Below are positions 1 to 11,413 of a stretch of 64,000 nucleotides of DNA, piece after piece. The position numbers and the translations under genes were made by a program. The DNA is from Brachycybe producta (taxonomy: Eukaryota > Arthropoda > Diplopoda > Playtdesmida > Andrognathidae), in the NCBI GenBank assembly GCA_036925085.1, contig JAUPFP010000013.1:3807155-3871154 (forward strand), read 5' to 3'. Under the pieces are notes generated by a model that was not told the origin of the DNA, made no database searches, and worked only from the letters and a program-made list of their open reading frames with translations. Within the stretch, counting starts at the first letter, position 1. Every line of letters starts with the position of its first letter.

Positions 1-1265
1 TGCAGGCTACCCGTTTTTTTTAAGTAGAAGTTGAATTCCAAATGCCCAGTAAGTAGGCTTGTGGAAGACATGTTTGTAATCGTGGAGGGCGGTTCTGGTC
101 GGAGGACATTTGTTTCGAATGGAGGACTGTCCTCTACAAAGAAGGAATTCCTCGCAGGACTGAGTTAAGTTTGAAATTGTTTAGACAAATTACACGGGGT
201 GATGGTCCTAAACTGCAGTCCAGTGATATTCATAAAGCACATGGGCATGGCTGACCACTCTAAGAAAATCAGGGAGATTTTCGCTAGGACAGATTCATAT
301 TATTGGTCTTTTTTCCTAGAGTTAGTTATAAGACAACGGAACTCTCTTCCTGAGGCAGTGGTGAATGGGGATAATTTTGTTTTGTGGGATTGACAATTGT
401 ATATTCATTTTGTTTTTTATATATGTGCATGTATATGTGCTTGACAATGCTTAATGCTACATGTGGACTTTTATGTCCCTCTGCTATATGCCTATTTGGC
501 TGCTTGCAGAGTACTCATTGTAATTGTAATTGGAGGAAAGATGGCAAATCTACCAGTAAGAACCATACTTGAATTTGGACCTAAAACTTCTTCTCTGAGA
601 TTCATTGCGTTGATTTTTGTCTACTGCAAAAAAACAATCTTTTGTGAATGTTTTTTTTTTGGTGACAAACAACAGATTTCTACTATGAAAGTGAACTTCT
701 TCCAAGGTTCGATAACTTTCATCTTAGGTTGTAATAGGAGAAAAGAAGTAGAATGGGTGAAAATATGAGAGGGAGGTTGTTGGAAAAAAAAGGGGTTAGA
801 ACTTTTTTTTTTTTTCATCTCTGTCGTTGTCGTTTTTTTTTTTGCTTCTTTACCGATAAACTCATTTATATGACAACTGGCAAGTAGACAGCAATCCCAT
901 TCTTCAACTCGAAATGAAATATCTGGCGATGAAAAGCTCTTTTGTGAAGCGTCTAGAGGTTGATAAATGATGCTAGAGCAAATAGAAGTGCTTCCTTAGC
1001 CTCTAGGTATATAACTAGTATATAGTAGGAAATTGAGAGAGCGAAAAAAAAATTGTATATTACTGATGGAAAAAAAGAAGACGAAAAAAAAGCCTTGAAG
1101 TGCTGTTGTGGTTAGGCTTAAAGATACTCTTCTTTTTTTTAAGTAAAAAAAAAAAAATGTAACTCAATTGCTTTAGTGCACAAGAGTAAAAATTTGTCAT
1201 CTATAAAGTGTAGCCAACAATATATACCCGAATTCCGCAATTAATTTCTGTCTCATCGAACTTTT
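1..1265. other. AT-rich noncoding stretch
   Basis: No gene recognised. The open frames are short, run through homopolymer tracts and resemble no family I know. T- and A-runs of 8-12 bases are frequent. The last 60 bases lead into a terminal-inverted-repeat element. Confidence 0.6.
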
Positions 1266-2157
1266 AGAGAGATGGAATCACACATGCAGAAAAAAATAAG
1301 AAGCAGAAAACTAGAAACAAAACAAAAAATCAGGATTAAGTTTTCAGCTAGGATTTTAATGTTCTTTAAACCTGTAACACAACTCAACTCTCAACTTTTT
1401 CCGTTCTAAAAATTTCCGTCTCAAAATCTTGACTAATCAAGCATGACAGACACCATATGACAACTAACTAGGGTTCGGTTTATTAAGCAAAATGTTTCTC
1501 AATTTGTGGCCCAAGTGTCAATTGTGAAGTATTCATCATTGTTAGAACAACTAAAATTTTTTTTTTTTTCTAATCAAGGTTGGTTAAAGGTTAGATGTCT
1601 GGTTACTATTAGTTGTTGACTAGAGTTCTATAGCCTCTTACCAGGTGTTTTTGATTGAAAAAAAAAATAATTGTTGGTTGATCTAAACGGAGGATTGTGA
1701 CTTCACAATTGGTTCTCGGGCCACATATTGAGAAACATTTTGCTTGATATTAGATGAAAATTCGAACCCTAGCCATAACAATGGAATGAAACCATATCAG
1801 TAATATGTCTGCGTGTAATGTTTTTTTTCCCTGCTCAAATGGAGGACACACCATTTTTCCACATTTATTTTTCTTGGCGGAATTCTGCATGTGTGTTTCA
1901 GGCTTTTATCATTCAAGGGTTCTCACACATTACAACATAAAACATTTCACGGACATTATTGAGAAAGGGAACCATACAGAATAATGCTCCTTAATGACGC
2001 CCATTCCTATTTGCTAACAGCATGTAATTCTGTGTGTGGCGAAAAAGAAATAATTTCACCGTTTTTTTTTTCTGCATAATTTTCAGCCAGATAAATAGAA
2101 CAGAATTATTCAAATGTCAATACAAATTCAAATTCTGCATGTGTGATCCATCTCTCT
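1266..2157. mobile_element. TIR-bounded nonautonomous DNA element (892 bp) containing a nested foldback
   Basis: The left end (agagagatggaatcacacat) is matched in inverse orientation by the right end, one base shorter, at 2133-2157. No transposase frame is present. A second, complete foldback element (1468-1772) sits inside, so this element was already in place when that one arrived. The motif CACACATGC recurs elsewhere (near 35810, 43885, 44690), so the ends belong to a dispersed family. I could not define a target duplication. Confidence 0.5.
1468..1772. mobile_element. Foldback MITE, family C copy 1
   Basis: The ends are ctagggttcg and cgaaccctag, followed inward by long imperfect inverted repeats containing aaaatgtttctcaat and a caattgtgaagt block. 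The middle carries T- and A-runs. A second copy lies at about 29175-29488 and a partial one at about 31040-31240. It has no coding capacity. Confidence 0.7.
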
Positions 2158-2860
2158 TTTATATCGCGTTTATAGTCTGCATTTTATAATCGTGTTCATC
2201 ATGATCTGTGTTAAGATTTGAAATAAACAAAGACGAAAAAACATCATCACGAAAATACGACTATAAACGTGGCATGAAAATGCTGATTATTTTTTTTTTC
2301 TTTGTACATTTTGGTTTTATTCATTCATTTATTGCATGTTTGGCAATATACAACAACAAACCAGCCGTTTTCTGGGAAAATGTTTTGGACTTGAATGTTT
2401 TAGTGAGAAGGCAATAACCGTTTTATTACCGATAATTTAGCAGCAAGAAAGAAAAATATTGGTTATGTATGTGTATGTGGATGTGTGTGTGTGTGTGTAG
2501 TCGTGGTATGTAGAGGGGGAGTGGTGGACGATGGATGGAGGATGGTCAGTATAGTAATAAACCAAAACAAAACTAAAATATTTCTTATAAATTTTATATA
2601 TTACTGTCAATGTGGAAAATTAGTCATTCTTTAGAATTACTTGACAGTTTAAATTGAAAACATTACCGTTTGATTCTAGATACCAATTTGCAAATACCCT
2701 GTTTGTACATCTTGCACAAACCACCAATTTGATAGTAAATATTCAAAGTTAATATACTTATTACATAGATTATTACGTAGATTTGTTTGGGTTATAACTT
2801 ATAAATAAGGCCAAAAGTTTGCCTAAAATGCGAAATGACAGTTGCAATTCCCTTTTGGGT
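2158..2860. other. AT-rich noncoding stretch with (TG)n
   Basis: Contains a short (TG)n tract near 2466-2500. No credible coding region or repeat boundary seen. Confidence 0.5.
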
Positions 2861-3037
2861 ACAGGCAATTAGAAAACGGGATGAACAGAAGTTGGCTCTG
2901 CCCTTTTTATGATGAACGGCAACTTCTAATTGGTTTGTTGTGTGGTTCGACGTTGAAAAGTTCGGAGCATGTGACGTCAGACTACAGAAACCAACCGTTT
3001 AGCCAACTTCTGTTCATCCCGTTTTTTAATTGCCTGT
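2861..3037. mobile_element. MULE-like foldback MITE, family A copy 1
   Basis: A 177-bp hairpin-like element. The ends are ACAGGCAATTAG and AATTGCCTGT, and the arms share a gaacagaagttggc block and a caacttctaattggttt block. TTTTGGGT lies next to both ends, with a 2-bp offset on the right. Other copies in the window show exact 9-bp duplications, the size typical of Mutator-like elements. No transposase is encoded. Confidence 0.75.
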
Positions 3038-3640
3038 TGTTTTGGGTAGATTATGATACCATATGAGTGTCATAAGTGCTATAATAATTAGTTTTATCCA
3101 AACTAAAAATGCATAAAATGCACAATTTGAATTATTTTTTTTTGGAAATTTGCATAAAGATGCATAATTAATTTAACCTATTTCTTTAAAAACACTTTTT
3201 TTATATAAAAACTTACTTCAGATATTTAATTAATTGTGTTTTTTTCTGTACATGTATTTTTATTTATACAAAACGATTTACTTTTTTTGTGTGCATATTT
3301 TGCGATTATATTGCCTTACAGTTTATTTTATTTTTGCAGATTAATGACCATATTTAAAAATGTTTTTTTTTTAAATATGCGTATAAAGAATTTTTTTAAG
3401 CTTTGTTTTGTAGACATTATTGGTTGAAATTGTAATTACGAACCGTACTAATATTATTGTATGGTCACTTGAGTTTTGAAAGAGTCAACCCCTCGATGGT
3501 AGGCAATCACTGATAACAGCATTCAGTAATAATTTTGTTTTCATGGTGGTGTTATTTACTAATCAGATTGAACTTCTTATTATTTAGATAATAGTTTGAG
3601 ATATGTCATATAATACAACATGTAGTGGATACTTACTCTT
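3038..3640. other. AT-rich noncoding stretch with a short dispersed repeat
   Basis: About 3487-3530 holds the motif ggcaatcactg preceded by aacccct. It also occurs inverted near 25040-25080 and again (without aacccct) near 63005. The rest is T-rich with no gene seen. Confidence 0.45.
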
Positions 3641-3650
3641 TTGTCCCTCA

Positions 3651-3690
<40 letters not shown>
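3641..3690. repeat. (TC)n microsatellite
   Basis: Almost pure CT dinucleotides with a few TTT interruptions. Confidence 0.9.
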
Positions 3691-3772
3691 GTGTGTTATT
3701 GTTCGATAATATGAATCAAGAAAAAGCTGAAATCCAATCTTGAAAACTTTCGTGATTGTTAGAATGTATAAG

Positions 3773-3775
<3 letters not shown>

Positions 3776-3822
<47 letters not shown>
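3776..3822. repeat. (TA)n microsatellite
   Basis: About 22 TA units in a row. Confidence 0.95.
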
Positions 3823-3823
<1 letters not shown>

Positions 3824-4035
3824 GTGTATTTTGTCAAAGTGTGAATGTTTTTGCCGTAGAAAGAAGAAGAATTTCTTGCAACTTGTCCGAAAGACAAATT
3901 GCATTCTTGACGAAGGAAAGAACTGAAGAGGAAATAGAAAACCGATTAATAGAGAAGAAAGTGGAGATGATGTTGAATTTGTAAAGGGGAGGAAGAAAGG
4001 AGGATGTGGAAAGAGAAGACTAGAGGAGTAACTAT

Positions 4036-4836
<801 letters not shown>

Positions 4837-4846
4837 CCCTACTGCT

Positions 4847-5061
4847 TCTTCTTTTTGTCATGCACAGCAAGTGTATGGTGCTGGATACTCCGGAAAGTGG
4901 TTGTAATGCAGTGGTTTCCCTGCCTTTCTTGCATATGACGATGAGGATGGCTATGTAGTCACATGGGGCACACACAAACATCCATGCCTGCACCAGGATT
5001 CGAACCCGGGACCCCCAACACCGCAATCGGAGATCTTTCCATTGCGCTACCGAGGCGTTGA
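4847..5061 (-). mobile_element. tRNA-derived SINE
   Basis: About 215 bp, read on the minus strand. The 5' head is tRNA-like with both RNA polymerase III promoter boxes: an A box TAGCGCAATGG (5039-5049) and a B box GGTTCGAATCC (4996-5006). The acceptor stem pairs poorly, so this is not a functional tRNA gene. The tRNA-unrelated body follows, and the 3' end is an A-rich run (ACAAAAAGAAG). The element is flanked by a direct repeat, ccctactgct, at 5062-5071 and 4837-4846, the target-site duplication expected from LINE-assisted insertion. The partner LINE is not evident in the window. Confidence 0.85.
4996..5049 (-). promoter_or_regulatory. RNA polymerase III internal promoter (A and B boxes) of the SINE
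   Basis: The A box at 5039-5049 matches the tRNA consensus throughout. The B box at 4996-5006 is a perfect consensus. Confidence 0.8.
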
Positions 5062-5071
5062 CCCTACTGCT

Positions 5072-5904
5072 TTAAACGTTTATTTTGTAATTTACCCCTG
5101 TCCAACTTAATATGTGTCAGCCAGGTAGGGGGTTCCCCAAGGTTTTACAAAAAAATCGACTGTTTCCTCCAAACAAAAAAGGTTGGGAATCACTAGTCAA
5201 GGGTAGCGTAGAGTAGTTTCGTTTTCAGCAACAACACAAGGGGCACATTGCCTCGGGTTAATTTTATTTTCTTCGTTTATCACTGAGTTGGTGGCTGTTA
5301 ACATTTTCTAGTAATTGTGCGGAATAACTGATTTTCCACTTTGAAGTTAAACATATACATGTACAGTTTTTTGAGGGAATTAGGCCAGGTGTTACAAATG
5401 CATAATAAAGTCACACCGAATTTCACTTTGCAATGCACATAACAGAAGCGCCACATAGCTTTCATTGCAAACGACCATAGAAGTATTCTGTTTTTTTTTT
5501 TTCTCAGTGTGTGTGATTCTTCTCTTAAACCTTTATACCTGGTTGGGGTTTTGTTTTTATAAATAAACAGACTTCAATTGCAAATTTCAATGAGTAAATA
5601 TTATATATTCATACTTTTGTTTTATACACTATTTTGCAGTAAAAATTTATGGTTTGCAGATATAACAAATAGGGTAGGGAAACAGGCAGGCATAAGAAGG
5701 AGCGGATAGCTTCACCATCATCCAACCACCAATGAGAACTACTGTTGCTTTACTGTAAGTTGAAGCCCTGAGCTCAGAGGAGTTAATGAACAACTTAAGA
5801 TTGCATCATTTTGTGGATTAAAAAGGGGTAATTACAAAATTATTTAAATAACTTTATGTTTTAATGACTAAATGGCACACAGTCCGAGGTTTTCGATCAA
5901 CTTC
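5072..5904. other. AT-rich noncoding stretch, hAT-type right end at 5185-5206
   Basis: The sequence aaaaaggttgggaatcacta at about 5185-5205 is a typical hAT terminus read inward. No matching left end or target duplication was found. Nothing else recognised. Confidence 0.4.
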
Positions 5905-5947
5905 TTTGACGTCACAAACTTCAAAATACAGTGAGGCGACTGTATTA
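5905..5947. repeat. Solo right end of foldback family B
   Basis: A tgacgtcacaaacttcaaaatacagtgaggcgact-like block matches the right terminus of the intact family B element at 9526-9765. No left end is nearby. Confidence 0.5.
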
Positions 5948-6483
5948 GTAGCAATCTGATGTTGACCGCGTCTAGTTTCCAAATAAATGTTCTTGAAGTG
6001 TCTCAATAAAAGGCGTCTTTCATGTCAATAATTTGTTTTTCAATTTGTGATACTTCTGACACGAATGGTGGTGTCTCATACACATGGCAAACTCCTCTAG
6101 CCACTTCAACAGTGGCTAGATGAGTTTTTCCATGTAAGCTGACAAATGATATAGTAGGAATAAAGGCTGTTTTTGGTTAAATTACATCCAAATGTCATTT
6201 TTAAACTTCTAGTTGCACAAAACAGAACTGTATCTTTTAAAAGTGAATGACATCAGATGTGACTGTAAATAAAAAATACTACTTCTAAGATAAACATAAA
6301 AAGGAAATTGTGTACATCGTTTTTTTTTTCTTTCTTCATATTGCTTGAAATTTGAAAACTCTAAAAAGTAGCGAGAAAAACAAATTTGCCTATTTTTGTA
6401 GGATTGCTACTATATATTTATATGAAATTTATCTGAAAAGAAACAGAAAAGTAGTGTATAAAACAACATATGGGTGGCTCTTC
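5948..6483. other. AT-rich noncoding stretch
   Basis: Nothing recognised. The last 8 bases (GGCTCTTC, 6476-6483) are the left target duplication of the next element. Confidence 0.5.
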
Positions 6484-7175
6484 CAGGGGCGGTCTGGCCT
6501 ATCGGGCAATTGGACATTTTTTTCTATGTGCCACTTAGTTTGAGGGCAGGTTTTTTTTCATTAGATGTCCGATTTTACGATGAAACTCGATAAAAGTTTA
6601 ATAATCTCACAAGAAAAAAGATCAGAAATTTGATGGTTTTTAATATTAAAAATAGCAACAAAAAATGTATAATGATACATTTTGAGAGAAAAATGAAAAT
6701 TAGAAAAATAGTTTAGAAAAAAAAAAAGTAATTTTGCTGGTTTCGGACATTTTTTCAAAAATTGTTTGCTCGCTATGCTCGTTAAAACTTGTGCAAAATA
6801 GCAGCACGTGTTTACGCATTTTATTTGCTGTAGGCAAAAATGAAAATAGAACTGTTTCATAAAATATACACTCACATTTTAAAAAGGTGGAATTCTATGC
6901 ATTTTTGGAGCCTTAGGGCCGGACATAAATATGCCTTGCTTCAGCTTGCCATCCAGAGTAAAATAGAGAGTGCACGGGAAGATAAATAATGTCTTGGTTT
7001 CAGAATATCAAACAATGGACAGGGAAGAGTTTTTCCGAGATTGAAAAAATTGCTATGGACAGGATTGCTTTCAAAGAAGTGATTGCAGACCTGTGAATCA
7101 GCGACGGCACATGAAGAAGGGCCGTGCAAATAATTTTCACTTGCCTTTTTTTTTTCTTTCTTAAGTCTGCCCCTG
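6484..7175. mobile_element. hAT-type nonautonomous element (692 bp) with 8-bp target duplication
   Basis: The left end is CAGGGGCGGTCTGG and the right end AGTCTGCCCCTG. The exact 8-bp direct repeat GGCTCTTC lies at 6476-6483 and 7176-7183. An 8-bp duplication with CAG-type ends is the hAT hallmark. No transposase frame remains; instead the interior contains a fragment of an unrelated LINE (next entry). Confidence 0.85.
6915..7125 (+). pseudogene. RTE-type LINE reverse transcriptase C-terminal fragment
   Basis: One plus-strand frame reads like the C-terminal tail of RTE-clade ORF2 proteins. It runs from a HKY..LQLAIQSKIES block to an MSWFQNIKQWTGKSF block to an MDRIAFKEVIADL..ISDGT block. Three in-frame stops interrupt it. 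The fragment lies wholly inside the hAT-type element, so it was either captured by that element or inserted into it; no LINE poly(A) or duplication was found to decide. The identification rests on recall of the family pattern. Confidence 0.6.
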
Positions 7176-7183
7176 GGCTCTTC

Positions 7184-7598
7184 TATAAAGATGAAGTGTC
7201 CGAGAACTATAGGCTAGCTCTTTTTGCATACTTTTCTCTAGAAAGCAATCATTTAATTCGCATACTTGCTTTTTTTAAGACGACGATTAAATTGACTATG
7301 GCTGCCTTCAGTGCGAATGTCAGAATGTCTACATGGATAGGATTCCTTTGTATCAGGTGGAACTGCTAAAAATGATGCACTTCTGCTATTTATTTTCTTT
7401 TAAAGAATTTTGAAGGCGATGGGAGCATTCACTATTTTAGATTCTTTACAGTGCTGCAACATAGAAATTTGTCTTTAGTTTCCGATTGCGCCCAATAGTA
7501 TATAATGCATACATGAATAATATTATTTGTCTGCATCTTTTCTTCTAATACGACTTTCGAAGTTAGTAAGTTTACATTTTGGCTGACTTGCCACCTTT

Positions 7599-7629
<31 letters not shown>

Positions 7630-8197
7630 TCAACTCCTCATCAATTTGTGGAGAATCATAAATAGCATGATTTATGGTTGAGGCAAATAAAGTCATTTGC
7701 CCCTATTTTGAAATACATTTTTTTCTCCGGAATTTTAAAAGTAAGGCTTTAGGCAGCAAACTTTGTTTTTTTCACTTGTCAGCATAGATTTTTTTTTGCC
7801 TTATATGGTGTCCCCCCCCCCCCCACTTCTTAAAGATGTTTTTGTTGTAGCCTATACATATATAGTCCATAGTAAAGATCTAAAAAAACTCTACCATAAT
7901 AATAAAAAAAATCCTTTATATATCAGTATATAGTGTTTTTTGATAAGTGTACTAGACACCCTTAGATGGCCTAGGGCCATTTTTCAATCCATTTGCAAAG
8001 GGCGTCGCTTATTGGGTTCAACCATTCGTAAAAGGATTTCTTTAGAAGTTTCTTTTAAGATGTTATGTCGATGGAAAAGGTGAGGGTTTTTTTTTTGCCT
8101 TCTGATGTTTAAAATGTTAAAAGAAGTTGAATGATATAACGGAAATAGATATCGAAATTTTTTTCAGGTGGTTGTGATAGGTTTTTTTTTATATATA
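7184..8197. other. Noncoding stretch with (TC)n and poly-C
   Basis: A (TC)n tract lies at about 7600-7629 and a run of 13 C at about 7813-7825. No gene seen. Confidence 0.5.
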
Positions 8198-9120
8198 CAA
8201 AGTGTCCCAAAAATTGTATACACATTTTTGGTTGTTAAAAACTGCCATGTTTATTTTCAAAATTTAATTTTATAATTAAAGAGTAAATGTTACAACACAG
8301 ATTAGATAGAACAAACAGCATTGTATGTTTTATGTTTAAATGAGGCATTATCTCAAGTGTTCTTAAATGTTGTTCATTCTCATGAAGGCATTGCTGACAT
8401 CGGTGAGAAACTTAACTGCAAACATCAAATAATGTATGTCTTGTAATTGTGCGACAATTCTTTTCTATTTCTTGTCATAATTGTATAAATGATGAAAAAA
8501 ATCGAAGGGAATTGGTCGCACAAATACAACCTTGATGTCTGCAGATAAGTTTCTTAAGCCTCGTTTTCACGGCGATAGTTTTCTCTGATGAGAGTAGCTG
8601 TCATGAAGGTAGTTCACTCTCACGATAGCAACTGTCTACATGTGTTGAAGTAACGTGATAATTCTATCATGACAGTGTGACTTCTACTTCACAGATACCA
8701 TTGAGTCAACAACAGTGTTGCCTCTCCTCCCTGCAGAAACCAAATTTCGCTACAAAGTGGATATTTCCCTATAAGCGGTCGCACAAAAACTATTACTATC
8801 GCGAAATTACTATCAACTATCTAGTCAAACGAGATAGTGTGATAGTGCTATCGCGACAGTGCGATAGTGACTATCATGTGGTTTTCACCATGATAGTACT
8901 CGCGGTAGTTGCTCTCATGACAGCAACTATCGTGACAACTATCATCGTGAAAACGGGGCTTTAGCGATAATATGCATCATTTAAACATAAAACATTTAAT
9001 ACTTCTCTATACCTAATCTTTATTGTAACATTTACTCTTAATTATATAATTAAATTTAAAAAAAATAAAGATGGCGGTTATTAACAACCAAAGTATGTAT
9101 ACTGTTTTTGGAACACCCTG
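8198..9120. mobile_element. TA-flanked TIR element, family F (923 bp)
   Basis: The long imperfect inverted repeats are about 150 bp each. The left starts caaagtgtcccaaaaattgt; the right reads inward as cagggtgttccaaaaacagt. Both are flanked by TA (8196-8197, 9121-9122), as in the Tc1/mariner group. The interior has no transposase and contains another complete foldback (8555-8963). Confidence 0.75.
8555..8963. mobile_element. Foldback MITE, family E copy 1, nested in family F
   Basis: The ends taagcctcgttttcacggcg and cgtgaaaacggggcttta are inverted. The arms repeat atagtt/aactat and gtcatga/tcatgac blocks several times. A second copy lies at 50733-51109. The open frame across this element is a by-product of the repeats. 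Confidence 0.7.
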
Positions 9121-9525
9121 TATAAGTAAACTTTGAAATAGGTTTTTAACGAATTTTTACTGAACTACAAATTCAGCAGCAGCTTTTCAAACACGTTTTT
9201 CTTAGTTGTCAACGTCTTGTTTGTTTGATTTTCATCTTCTATTTCTATCCTTCATTTGACTGAAAGTATCAACAAATTTGTTATTTTTTTTTTCAGAAGA
9301 AAAAGAAAACGAGAATGGGAAAAATCAATAGTTAGAGGGTATAAACAACTACATGTGACATTGTATGCAAGCCACAGATTGTTTATTACTTTGTATACAT
9401 GTATTAGAATTACTTCTGCCTGCTGATTTGTGACGCAATTGTCACAAAAGTTGGCTGATGTATCAGTACCATTACAGCATAAAGTCAATGCCATGAATAA
9501 CTTTGGTTCCAATGTTATTTAGAAG
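9121..9525. other. AT-rich noncoding stretch
   Basis: Nothing recognised. Confidence 0.5.
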
Positions 9526-9765
9526 TATAGTTGTCTCACCATAAGATGAAGCTTGTGACGTCAGAAGGATTTAAAATTTTTTTTCTAAGTTGTTGCCTGA
9601 TAAAAAAAAAGTTCTAATAACAAACAAAGGCAGGGGAACCCTTTCGTTTAAACTGTAGATAACGTTTGCTATCATTTCGTGTCTATCTGACAGATATTAC
9701 ATTTTTTGTCTACCCCTCTGACGTCACAAAGCTTCATCTTAGTATCGTAAAGTGAGGCAACTATA
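9526..9765. mobile_element. Foldback MITE, family B copy 1
   Basis: The left end is TATAGTTGTCTCACC and the right end GTGAGGCAACTATA. Just inside are an inverted aagatgaagcttgtgacgtca block and its partner. Total 240 bp. Another copy, split by a nested element, lies at about 29075-29610. Confidence 0.75.
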
Positions 9766-10926
9766 ACAACAATTTATTGGAGGTTGTAAGGAAATGACTG
9801 GCAAGGGTGGATTGAGTTAAATGACTTATTTTAATCGTGATTTACAATAAATGATTTTTTTAAATTAAATTTACAACGTGATTTAAATCTCATTTTTTAA
9901 TTTTTTTGTTCAGAATTTTTCTTATTTTTTTTTTAAAAAAAGAGAATTTTTTCTCTTTTATAAAATGGATTTATTATAATTAATGTACTTGACAGGTGAA
10001 TAGATTGAACAGTTTGTTATGCATAACATTTCAGTTAATAAAGAGAATCTGTTTAAAGAAAAAAAAATCTGATTTAAATAAAAAAAATCTGATTTAAATA
10101 AAAAAAATTGATTTAAATAAAAATGAAATCCGATTTATTGACATTTTTCCGTCAAAGTGTAAAACAAACAATTCCGGAAAACACTCTGTACAAAAAATTA
10201 CATACATGGAATTGCTGTAGTCGAGTCATGAGGATCTGGACTGTATTCCTCCTTCGGAAAATAGTCTATATTGTAACAATTCATTTCGGTCTTTCCAGCT
10301 GTAATGAAATAAAAGAAACGGAACACTTTATTGCAATAAATGACAGATAATATAATTTAACAATGATAAATCAAAAGTTCAACGAAAAAAAGTGGACATA
10401 CACACCACTATTATATACTGTATATGTTATAAATTACAATTAACTACTGTAAAAAAAAATCTGTGATGTAGATTTTTACTAATTAAGTTTTCGTTCGTTT
10501 AAAGGGCTCACATTAAAACCACATCCATATATCAATATGACACGACTCTTTTATCAAGATTGTTTTATTTCTATAATTATTGATAATTATCGGATTACAG
10601 TTTTTAAAATAAAAACAAAAACATTTCGTCAGTTTTGCTGTAATTTATATGTAAATTAAGGTGGTAAAATATCTAGTTAATTAAGAGAGTTGTTACTGGA
10701 TGGCGTTGAAACAAGTAAGCAAAATATTGGGTTTCTGCCTGAACTCGACTCGTGTTTTGGTTCTTTTTCACCAAACAAATTTTATTCAACTCGGAAAAGA
10801 TCAACGAAGGTGATGAATAGTTTTTTTTTATAATTAATTAGTTCAAATTATTAAAACTTTCTGTTTTTTTTTTAATTTTTCTTTTTCATGTTAATTTCCA
10901 TAGACAAACCTACATTTGGACAGTAG
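9766..10926. other. AT-rich noncoding stretch with a short minisatellite
   Basis: 10057-10130 holds about three and a half units of a roughly 22-bp repeat containing tctgatttaaataaaaaaa. The rest shows no gene. Confidence 0.5.
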
Positions 10927-11069
10927 AGAGACAGACTAATCATAAGTCACTAGGTGACCTACACTTTCAGGTATCAACTGTAGGTCAGTCAGTGACCTAC
11001 ACTTTGTTACATTCTCGGGGGGGTCTGAAGTGTAGGTCACGTAGTGTCCTACGATTAGTCTGTTTCTCA
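10927..11069. mobile_element. Foldback MITE, family D copy 1
   Basis: The inverted ends are gagacagactaatc and gattagtctgtttctc. The body repeats the block gtgacctacactt in both orientations. A second, longer copy lies at 49645-49918. Confidence 0.7.
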
Positions 11070-11413
11070 AAAAGTGGATCATCTTCAGACTGCTGTAAAA
11101 TGTTTAGTTTTTAAGATATTATGAAAAAAATTACAACATAATCATTTACCACTGAAGTTTTGAAAATAATTTGATTTATTTCGTAATGTTGTTTCTAAAA
11201 AAAAAAACGTTCACTTGACGTTTTTGCATCCAAATTTTACAATAAAAAAAACGTCTAAGAGCATTAGCCACTACAGTGGCGCCATTCGAGGAGGACATAA
11301 GCAAAATAAATATCTATAAAGCCACACACCTTTAGTGGCATTTTTTTGTGTTCCAAAAAAAAAGAGATCTTGAAGAAATAAATGTTCTACATCCATATTT
11401 GATCATATGTTAA
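11070..11413. other. AT-rich noncoding stretch
   Basis: Nothing recognised. It ends in TTAA (11410-11413), the target duplication of the LTR element. Confidence 0.5.

Noticed and set aside
4980-5057. Functional tRNA gene
   Set aside because: Good T arm and promoter boxes, but the acceptor stem pairs poorly and the sequence continues into a SINE body with an A-rich end and target duplication.
8677-8964. 95-codon open frame
   Set aside because: Lies entirely in a foldback element; repeated Thr/Ile/Val runs come from atagt/actat arms.
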